Below, piece by piece: positions 9,161 to 16,796 of a stretch of 64,000 nt of DNA (position 1 is its first letter; each line of letters starts with the position of its first letter). The DNA lies in assembly GCF_022662175.1 (NCBI RefSeq), contig NZ_JAKMCR010000004.1, forward strand, positions 62,001 to 126,000, given 5' to 3'. Source of the DNA: Aestuariivivens marinum (GTDB lineage: Bacteria > Bacteroidota > Bacteroidia > Flavobacteriales > Flavobacteriaceae). The position numbers and the translations under genes are program-made. The notes beneath the pieces are model-generated. The model did not search any database, was not told the DNA's origin, and worked only from the letters and a program-made list of their open reading frames with translations.

Positions 9161-10873
9161 ATGAAATTATTAAAGAAAATATTTATAGTCGTTTGCATAT
9201 CGTTCGCCATGTATTCGTGCAACGAGGATGCACTTGATTTAAAGCCGTTGGATTCGGTTTCAGAGGTTGATGTATTCAACGACCAAGCATTATTAGCTGG
9301 TTATGTAAATGCATCCTATTCAGGCATTTACCATATGCATGAAGCCAATAATTTGGGAACCATAGGTTTTGAGGATTTGTCCTACATTAAAATTCAAAAT
9401 ACTTATGGTTATAATGATTATTTAACGGCACAAGTAACTGCCGATAATGGTGAAGGATTTACCTATGGACGTTGGAATAGATGTTATGGCTATATTCGTC
9501 ATATTAACAGTTATTTTGAAAAAATAGAAGGCTCTTCAATTGATCAGGCAGCACTGGATCTATTAAGTGCAGAAATGTACTTTATGAGAGCATACTATTA
9601 TTTTGAGTTGTTGAAATATTATGGCCCTGTGCCAATTGTAGATCAACGTTATAGTTTAGAAGATAAGGACGTAAGGCTTCCTAGAGCATCTATCGATGAG
9701 GTTGTCGCTTTTATCGTGGGTGATTTAGATCGCACCATTAACTCTAGTATTGGAACAACAACGCATCCTACAAAAGCAAGTAAAGGTGCTGCGATGGCTA
9801 TGAAAGGACGTGTATTGCTCTATGCGGCCAGTGAGTTATTTAACCCGTCTAACGATCAAAGCAAATGGAATGCTGCAGCAGCGGCCAATAAGGCGGTTAT
9901 GGATATGTCTGCCTATCCGTTGGCTTCAGACTACGGGGCGATGTTTAATACCTCGGCTTATTTAGATCCTGAAGTTATTTTTGCCAAAGAATATAATATA
10001 AATCTTAGTCAAGGAGGATCATCTGGTGCCAATACCTTATTGTTCCCTAATGGTTATGCAGGATGGCAAAACGCTGGGCCAACTCAAAAGTTTGTCGATA
10101 TGTTCGATATGACCAATGGTCAGCAGCCTCTATTATCTGATGGTACCGTGAATCCAGCTTCTGGATACGATCCACAGGATCCATATACCAACAGAGATCC
10201 ACGTTTTTATGATATTGTATTCCATAATGATTTACCGTTTAAAGACAGAACTTGTGAATTTTGGGCAACTTTTACAGATGATGGTAATGGAGATCCAACA
10301 GGTAGAACATATTTACCAGATGATTCAGGTAGAGATAGTTATGCAAAAGGTGGTGAAATTTCACTTACGGGTTATGCTTGGAGAAAGCATACGGTTGAAG
10401 AATTGCCTATTGACCACAATAAGCAGCCAGAGGTTTATACGCCAGACATTTTTTATAGAAAAGCAGAGGCTTACCTAAATTATGCAGAGACTCAAATTGC
10501 ATTGGGTAATGAGGCTGCTGCTCGTGATGCAATTAATGCAGTTAGAGCAAGAGTTAACATGCCTCCTATAAGTTATAGTGGAGATGACTTGGTTGAAGCC
10601 TATAGAAGAGAGCGTGCTGTTGAGCTTAGTTTTGAAAGTCATCGTTTTTATGACATCCGTCGTTGGAAAATTGCTGAAGACGTATTGGGTGTAAGACAAA
10701 AAGGTGTATGGGTTGAGAAATTATCCAACGGTGATTTTGTATACAACTATGGATTGATTACACCTGAATCAGCAATTTACGCTTGGGATGATAGGTTGTA
10801 CTGGGCACCGATACCACGAAGTGAAATCGTTACATCGGAAGGTGCTTGGACCAATAATCCTGGATATGATTAG
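9161..10873 (+). CDS. SusD/RagB-like glycan-binding lipoprotein, pair 1
   Basis: A 570-residue surface lipoprotein that caps the SusC pore and captures glycan. The signal peptide ends in the lipobox MYSC with the acylated cysteine at residue 20. The RagB/SusD fold is shown by the N-terminal repeat helices (AEMYFMRAYYYFELLKYYGPVPI near 145-165), and by the C-terminal blocks YRKAEAYLNYAETQIALG and YRRERAVELSFESHRFYDIRRW. The length is typical. It follows SusC by 20 bases and precedes a hairpin terminator, so SusC and SusD form the first transcription unit of this side. Confidence 0.95.
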   Translation: MKLLKKIFIVVCISFAMYSCNEDALDLKPLDSVSEVDVFNDQALLAGYVNASYSGIYHMHEANNLGTIGFEDLSYIKIQNTYGYNDYLTAQVTADNGEGFTYGRWNRCYGYIRHINSYFEKIEGSSIDQAALDLLSAEMYFMRAYYYFELLKYYGPVPIVDQRYSLEDKDVRLPRASIDEVVAFIVGDLDRTINSSIGTTTHPTKASKGAAMAMKGRVLLYAASELFNPSNDQSKWNAAAAANKAVMDMSAYPLASDYGAMFNTSAYLDPEVIFAKEYNINLSQGGSSGANTLLFPNGYAGWQNAGPTQKFVDMFDMTNGQQPLLSDGTVNPASGYDPQDPYTNRDPRFYDIVFHNDLPFKDRTCEFWATFTDDGNGDPTGRTYLPDDSGRDSYAKGGEISLTGYAWRKHTVEELPIDHNKQPEVYTPDIFYRKAEAYLNYAETQIALGNEAAARDAINAVRARVNMPPISYSGDDLVEAYRRERAVELSFESHRFYDIRRWKIAEDVLGVRQKGVWVEKLSNGDFVYNYGLITPESAIYAWDDRLYWAPIPRSEIVTSEGAWTNNPGYD

Positions 10874-10919
10874 AAAATATTAATCTTCGAGTTAGTTTTT
10901 TTTCAGATTTTGTTTATTT

Positions 10920-10947
10920 TATGGTAGGGCTTTTTAGTCCTACCATA
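10920..10947 (+). terminator. Hairpin terminator after SusD
   Basis: Arms atggtagg (10921-10928) and cctaccat (10939-10946), extended by one T-A pair, form a 9-base-pair stem with a 10-base loop. It begins 47 bases after the SusD stop and is followed by a T-rich tract. It may work as a partial terminator that reduces expression of the enzyme genes relative to SusCD. Confidence 0.6.
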
Positions 10948-10964
10948 TTTAATTTATTTATTTT

Positions 10965-13900
10965 ATGAGAATATATTTAATCTTAATTTCAACCTTATGT
11001 TTGGCTTTGGTTTATTCATGTAAAAAGGAAATTAATAAGCAAAATTTAAATGAACCGAATGAAACAGGGAAGCATTTGCCGGATATGGCTGATCAACCTT
11101 TGTTTAAAATGCTCAATCCATTTGAAACAGGTATTAAATTCGTTAACAGCCTAACGGAAACCCCTGATATGAATGGATTTTTTTATGAATATTATTACAA
11201 TGGCGCAGGGGTATCCATTGCAGATATAAATAACGATGGTCTTTTAGATTTACTTTTTATATCCAATCTGCGTAAAAACCATCTTTACCTTAACGAAGGC
11301 AATTTAAAATTTAAAGATATCACAGAAGCTTCAGGAATGTTCGAATCTAAAGGGTTTAGAACAGGAGTAACTAATGTGGATATCAATAATGATGGACTTA
11401 TGGATTTTTATATCTCCAAATCTGGAAAATATGATGATCCTACCAAACGACAAAACGAATTATGGGTAAACCAAGGCCCAAACCAACATGGTATACCAAC
11501 ATTTAAAGAGCAGGCTGCTCAATACAACTTGGCTGTTGATATGTGTTCTACACAGGCTGCTTTTTTTGATTATGATCTAGATGGCGATCTCGATATGTTT
11601 TTGATAAATCATTATACATCCCCTTTAAAGTATAGTGAAACAGATAAAATGATTAAAACCAAAGGGGTGCTTACTGGTGATAGGTTATTTCAAAATAGAA
11701 ATGGAAAGTTTTTTGATGTCACCGAAATGGCTGGAATAACTAACATCAATAGGCTGTCTTATGGCTTAGGAGTCTCCATTGGAGATGTTAATAATGATGG
11801 CTGGCCCGATGTATATGTGGCCAATGATTACGAAGGCAAGGATTTTCTTTATTTAAATAATAAAAATGGCACATTTACCGATATAGCTAATACCTCCACA
11901 GCACACGTATCTTTTTATTCCATGGGTACCGATATGGCAGATATTAATAATGATGGTTGGATGGACTTTATGTCTTTAGATATGATGGCGGTCGATAATT
12001 ATACCATTAAAACCAGTATGAGCGCCATGAATACCCAGAAATTTTACGATGTAGTAGAATTGGGACTCCACCATCAGTATATGTATAATGCATTACAAAT
12101 TAATAATGGCATATTAAAAGATAATATACCTGTATTTTCGGATGTAGCACAATTGGCCGGGGTAGCAAGTACAGATTGGAGCTGGGGGCCTTTAATTTTT
12201 GATATGGACAACGATGGGCAACAGGATATTTTTGTTTCAAATGGTATAAAGAAAGATTTTAGGAATAACGATTTTGTTATTAAACAAAAAACAAGAAAGG
12301 ATAAAATTAAACCCGAAGATCGTGATGCTTTTATTAATAGTGTTTTAGATGAAATGCCTGCACGAAAAAAACAGAATTACTTCTTTAAGAACAACGGCAA
12401 TTTATCCTTTACCGATAAAAGTGATATTTGGGTTTCAGATATATTAACAAGTTCCAATGGTGCAGCTTATGGTGATTTAGATAATGATGGAGACCTGGAT
12501 ATTGTAGTCAATAATGCCGATGATGTTTCGCTGGTTTATAAAAATCATGCGGCTGAACTGGAATTGGGTAACTATTTAAAGGTTGATTTTAAAGGAGGCC
12601 CAGAAAACACTAAAGGCATCGGGGTAAGGGTAAAAGTGCAGGCAGGACAAAATATCCAAACAAGAGAGCATTATTTAACACGTGGATTTCAATCATCCAT
12701 TGCCTCAGGTTTACATTTTGGTATAGGAAAAGCTAAAGTATTAGATACAGTTCAAGTGACTTGGCCAGATGGCAAACAACAAATACTTGAGCAGGTAGAA
12801 TCCAATCAAACCATTGTGTTAAATTATACTAATGCAAGTAAATCAGAGGTATCGGATGCTACAACAAAGGATGGTTTATTCTTTGAATTGGGAACTGAAC
12901 AGTTGGGATTGGATTATAAGCATCAGGAAAACGATTTCGATGATTTTAAAAGGGAATCCTTAATACCTCATAAAATGTCCCAACAAGGGCCTGCAATAGC
13001 CGTAGGTGATTTTAATGGTGATGGGTTGGAGGACGTGTATTTTGGAGCCGCTTTGGGACAAAAATCCATGCTGTATAAACAAACTGAGGAAAGTAAATTT
13101 GTTGCAGTACAGGAGGAAACATTTTTAAATCAGGCAAAGCATGAAGATACAGATGCGGTATTTTTTGATGCCGATAACGATGGTGACCTGGATTTATATG
13201 TGGTTAGCGGAGGAAATGAAAAAGAGTTGGAAAGCAATTATTATAACGATAATTTTTATGTAAATAACAATGGAGCATTCTCAAAACAAAATAAAAGTAT
13301 ACCTGCATTTAATATAAGTGGTGCTTGTGTTAGACCTTTTGATTATGATAATGATGGTGATCTAGATTTATTTATTGGAGGTAGGCAAACACCAGGAGAA
13401 TACCCTAAACCAACAAGTAGTGTTTTATTGAGAAACGATAGTAACAAGGGAGAGATTGCGTTTACAGACATTACAAACGAGGTATGTCCCGAACTTATTA
13501 ATATTGGAATGGTTACAGATGTCATTAATGCCGACTTAAATAACGATGGACTACAAGATTTAATAATTGTTGGGGAATGGATGCAGGTTAGAGTGTTCTA
13601 TAATCTCAGAAATACGTTTGTAGACAAAACAGAAGATTCAGGGCTTAAAGAAACAACAGGTTGGTGGAATACCATAAAGGTGGCAGATGTTGATGCCGAT
13701 GGTGATTTAGACTTATTGGCAGGAAACTTAGGTTTAAACTACAAATATAAAGCTACTAATGATAAACCCTTTAAGATTTATGCCAATGATTTTGATGAAA
13801 CGGGAACTTTAGATATCGTTTTAGGATATTACCAGGGTGATGATTTATTTCCATTAAGAGGAAGACAATGTTCATCTCAGCAAATGCCATTTATTAAAAA

Positions 13901-14363
13901 GAAGTTTAAAACATATGATGAATTTGGTAAGGCCTCTTTAATTGATGTATATGGTGAAACTAATTTAGAACAAGCCATAAGTTATGGGGTACAAACATTT
14001 GCTTCTACCTACTTTGAGAATACAGGAGATGGAAAATTTGTAGCTCATGTGTTTGAAAATCTCGCTCAAATATCATCGATCAACGATATGGTAATAGAAG
14101 ATTTTAATGGTGATGGCAACCTAGATATAATTGCAGCTGGTAATTTATATAATGCCGAAGTAGAAACACCAAGGAATGATGCTTCATATGGCCTATATAT
14201 GCAAGGCGACGGTAAGGGTAATTTTAAAACTTTAATGCCTTATGAAAGTGGAATTTATTCTGTAGGTGAAGTTAGGCATATTAAAAAAATAAATATAAGT
14301 AATAAATCGAGCTACATCTTTGCCATTAACAATAATACCCCAATAGTTATTAGTAATAAATAA
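10965..14363 (+). CDS. FG-GAP/VCBS-repeat lipoprotein with ASPIC/UnbV domain
   Basis: A 1132-residue lipoprotein (lipobox VYSC, cysteine at residue 19). It contains many calcium-binding FG-GAP or VCBS repeats of the form D-x-N-N-D-G-x-x-D, for example SIADINNDGLLDLLFI near 80 and SIGDVNNDGWPDVYVA near 270, which build one or two beta-propellers. A central ASPIC/UnbV domain lies at about 535-625 (GVRVKVQAGQNIQTREHYL and VTWPDGKQQ). After it a second set of repeats begins. Such CRTAC1-like proteins are common beside SusCD in Bacteroidota and are thought to bind glycan or protein at the cell surface; no enzymatic activity is known. It begins 92 bases after SusD, beyond the hairpin. Confidence 0.9.
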   Translation: MRIYLILISTLCLALVYSCKKEINKQNLNEPNETGKHLPDMADQPLFKMLNPFETGIKFVNSLTETPDMNGFFYEYYYNGAGVSIADINNDGLLDLLFISNLRKNHLYLNEGNLKFKDITEASGMFESKGFRTGVTNVDINNDGLMDFYISKSGKYDDPTKRQNELWVNQGPNQHGIPTFKEQAAQYNLAVDMCSTQAAFFDYDLDGDLDMFLINHYTSPLKYSETDKMIKTKGVLTGDRLFQNRNGKFFDVTEMAGITNINRLSYGLGVSIGDVNNDGWPDVYVANDYEGKDFLYLNNKNGTFTDIANTSTAHVSFYSMGTDMADINNDGWMDFMSLDMMAVDNYTIKTSMSAMNTQKFYDVVELGLHHQYMYNALQINNGILKDNIPVFSDVAQLAGVASTDWSWGPLIFDMDNDGQQDIFVSNGIKKDFRNNDFVIKQKTRKDKIKPEDRDAFINSVLDEMPARKKQNYFFKNNGNLSFTDKSDIWVSDILTSSNGAAYGDLDNDGDLDIVVNNADDVSLVYKNHAAELELGNYLKVDFKGGPENTKGIGVRVKVQAGQNIQTREHYLTRGFQSSIASGLHFGIGKAKVLDTVQVTWPDGKQQILEQVESNQTIVLNYTNASKSEVSDATTKDGLFFELGTEQLGLDYKHQENDFDDFKRESLIPHKMSQQGPAIAVGDFNGDGLEDVYFGAALGQKSMLYKQTEESKFVAVQEETFLNQAKHEDTDAVFFDADNDGDLDLYVVSGGNEKELESNYYNDNFYVNNNGAFSKQNKSIPAFNISGACVRPFDYDNDGDLDLFIGGRQTPGEYPKPTSSVLLRNDSNKGEIAFTDITNEVCPELINIGMVTDVINADLNNDGLQDLIIVGEWMQVRVFYNLRNTFVDKTEDSGLKETTGWWNTIKVADVDADGDLDLLAGNLGLNYKYKATNDKPFKIYANDFDETGTLDIVLGYYQGDDLFPLRGRQCSSQQMPFIKKKFKTYDEFGKASLIDVYGETNLEQAISYGVQTFASTYFENTGDGKFVAHVFENLAQISSINDMVIEDFNGDGNLDIIAAGNLYNAEVETPRNDASYGLYMQGDGKGNFKTLMPYESGIYSVGEVRHIKKINISNKSSYIFAINNNTPIVISNK

Positions 14364-14378
14364 TTGTTTTACATAATA

Positions 14379-14446
14379 AAATATTTGTAGTTCTAAAAGA
14401 CGAAATACTAATAAAGCAAAAAAAGTATCGTTTACTACAAATATTT
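14379..14446. repeat. 13-base perfect inverted repeat forming a long hairpin
   Basis: The arm aaatatttgtagt at 14379-14391 is repeated in perfect inverse orientation at 14434-14446. The inner parts acgaaatact (14400-14409) and agtatcgt (14424-14431) can pair as well, giving a long interrupted stem. It fills most of the 138-base gap between the FG-GAP gene and the GH95-like gene. No T-run follows directly, so it may be an operator pair or mRNA structure rather than a simple terminator. Confidence 0.45.
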
Positions 14447-14501
14447 GAGAGGGATTTCAGTTACAAAATATTTTATTTTGAAGCTTAACTATAAATAAAA
14501 A

Positions 14502-16796
14502 ATGATGAAATACTTAATATGTATATGGGGCTTGTTTTTAGTGGTGTCTTGTACCCAAAAACAGAATGAGTTATCCATTACATTTGGCGACCATGATTTA
14601 ATATCCACCACTTTAGCCAAGAGCTGGGATGAGGGCATCCCGTTGGGAAATGGTGTTATAGGTGCATTAATTTGGGAAAAAGAGGGGCGTCTAAGACTGT
14701 CTTTAGACAATGTGAACCTATGGGATTTACGTCCCATGGAAAATTTAAATACCCCCGAGTATAAATATTCCTGGGTTTACGACCAATGGAAAAAGGATAA
14801 TTATAAGGCTGTCCAGGATAAGTTTGATGTGCCTTACGATAAATCACCGGCACCTTCCAAAATTCCAGGTGCTGGACTTGAATTCAATATTGAAACTTTA
14901 GGTGATGTAGACTCAACTAGGCTGTCCATTACCGATGCTGTTAGTAAGGTGTTTTGGACTAATGGAACAGCGTTTGAAGCATTTGTACATGGCTCAGAAC
15001 AAGTTGGCTGGTTCAGGTTTAAAAATGTTCCAGAAGGATTTAAACCAGTTCTTATTCCTCCAGCTTATAATATAGAAGGAGAAAGTAAAGAGGATTCCCC
15101 AGTAACAGGGCAAGACTTACGTAGGTTAGGATATCCCGAAGGTCAAGTCAGTGAAAGTGAAAAAGAGATTAGCTACACACAAGAAGGTTGGGGAGGTTTT
15201 AACTATAATGTTAGTGTAAAGTGGCAGCATAATGGTAACGATATGGAAGGCTGTTGGAGTATAACGGCACGCTATCCAGAATGGGAGACCAACTTAAATG
15301 CAGTAGACCTTGTAGAGAAAGCATTGCAAAGAGGGTACCAATCAGACTTTAGTTCCCATAAAGATTGGTGGGCTCATTTTTGGTCAAAATCCGCCATCAA
15401 TATTCCAGATCCCGTTATAGAAAAACAATGGCACTTGGAACAGTATAAATTTGGATCGGCAGCGCGCAATGGTGCACCACCAATATCCTTACAAGCGGTT
15501 TGGACAGCCGATAATGGTAAACTACCGCCATGGAAAGGGGACTATCATCATGATTTGAATACCCAATTAAGTTATTGGCCTGCATATTCAGGAAACCATC
15601 TGGATTTAGAAATAGGATATTTAGAATGGTTACTTAAATACCAGGATAATTTTAAAACATATACCAAGGATTATTATGAGGCTGAAGGTTTGGCAGTCCC
15701 CGGTGTTAGTACTTTAACGGGTGAACCTATGGGAGGCTGGATTCAATATGCTTTTGGACCTACAGTTTCAGGATGGTTAGGGCAACATTTTTACTTACAT
15801 TGGCGTTACAGTATGGATAGGGACTTTTTGAAAAACAAGGCCTACCCATGGATTAGTGAGGTGGCCATATTCTTTGAGGATATTTCAGTAAATGGCGAAA
15901 ATGGTTTACGAAAACTACCCATTAGCGCCAGTCCAGAAATTCACAATAATAACAGAGAAGCCTGGTTTGGGGAAACGACTAATTTTGATTTGGCAGCTAT
16001 ACGTTGGACTTATGAAAAAGCGGCTGAATTGGCTTTGGAACTTGGAAAGGAAGAAGATGCGAAAAGATGGAACGATTTATTGCAAGAATGGCCTTCTTTC
16101 GCCATTCATGAAACAGAGGGCTTAATGTTGGCACCAGAGCATCGTTATGAAGAATCCCATCGTCATTTTTCACACTTAATGGCTTTTCATCCTTATGGTT
16201 TAATCGATTATTCTAATGGTGAAGACCATAAAACCATAGTGGACAATACCATTAACCATTTAACAGAAACAGGCTCGGATTATTGGACTGGGTATTCTTT
16301 TAGTTGGTTGGCCAATTTACAGGCTCGCGCTTTTGATGGAGAAGCAGCAGCCAATACCCTAAGAATATTTGCCGAAAATTTTTGCCTCCCAAACTCCTTT
16401 CACGTCAATGGAGAACAGTATAATAAAGGGTATTCTAAGTTTAAATACCGTCCGTTTACTTTAGAAGGGAACTTTGCGTTCGCTTCGGCGGTTCAAGACA
16501 TGTTAATTCAAAGTCATACGGGTACTATACAACTATTTCCTGCCATTCCTAATGGATGGGATAATGTTAGCTTTGAAACGTTACGAACACAAGGGGCATT
16601 CTTAGTTTCGGCTAAAAAAGAACATGGCCAAATAACCCAAGTGCAGATAGTTTCAGATAAAGGAGGAGATCTAAAAATAAAGAATCCATTTGGAGATTCT
16701 AAGTTTAGCATTGATGCAGAATATGTGCTTGAAGATGACATTATTAATGTAAGCACTTCAGAAAACCAGAAAATACATTTAGTACTTGATAAATAG
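14502..16796 (+). CDS. GH95-like glycosidase lipoprotein with altered active-site residues
   Basis: A 764-residue lipoprotein (signal ends VVSC, cysteine at residue 18). The layout matches GH95, which removes alpha-L-fucose or alpha-L-galactose by inversion: an N-terminal beta domain with GIPLGNGVIGALIW near 44-57, an alpha-barrel catalytic domain with PPWKGDYHHDLNTQLSYW near 341-358, SASPEIH at 475-481, HRHFSHLMAFHPYG near 560 and LEGNF at 654-658, then a C-terminal beta domain. The predicted general acid E479 is kept. Two residues of the Bifidobacterium AfcA active site seem changed: Asn421 aligns with D351 and Asp766 with E655, while Asn423 is kept as N353. A shifted sugar specificity is therefore plausible. 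The alignment is by eye. It overlaps the next gene's first possible start. Confidence 0.8.
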   Translation: MMKYLICIWGLFLVVSCTQKQNELSITFGDHDLISTTLAKSWDEGIPLGNGVIGALIWEKEGRLRLSLDNVNLWDLRPMENLNTPEYKYSWVYDQWKKDNYKAVQDKFDVPYDKSPAPSKIPGAGLEFNIETLGDVDSTRLSITDAVSKVFWTNGTAFEAFVHGSEQVGWFRFKNVPEGFKPVLIPPAYNIEGESKEDSPVTGQDLRRLGYPEGQVSESEKEISYTQEGWGGFNYNVSVKWQHNGNDMEGCWSITARYPEWETNLNAVDLVEKALQRGYQSDFSSHKDWWAHFWSKSAINIPDPVIEKQWHLEQYKFGSAARNGAPPISLQAVWTADNGKLPPWKGDYHHDLNTQLSYWPAYSGNHLDLEIGYLEWLLKYQDNFKTYTKDYYEAEGLAVPGVSTLTGEPMGGWIQYAFGPTVSGWLGQHFYLHWRYSMDRDFLKNKAYPWISEVAIFFEDISVNGENGLRKLPISASPEIHNNNREAWFGETTNFDLAAIRWTYEKAAELALELGKEEDAKRWNDLLQEWPSFAIHETEGLMLAPEHRYEESHRHFSHLMAFHPYGLIDYSNGEDHKTIVDNTINHLTETGSDYWTGYSFSWLANLQARAFDGEAAANTLRIFAENFCLPNSFHVNGEQYNKGYSKFKYRPFTLEGNFAFASAVQDMLIQSHTGTIQLFPAIPNGWDNVSFETLRTQGAFLVSAKKEHGQITQVQIVSDKGGDLKIKNPFGDSKFSIDAEYVLEDDIINVSTSENQKIHLVLDK

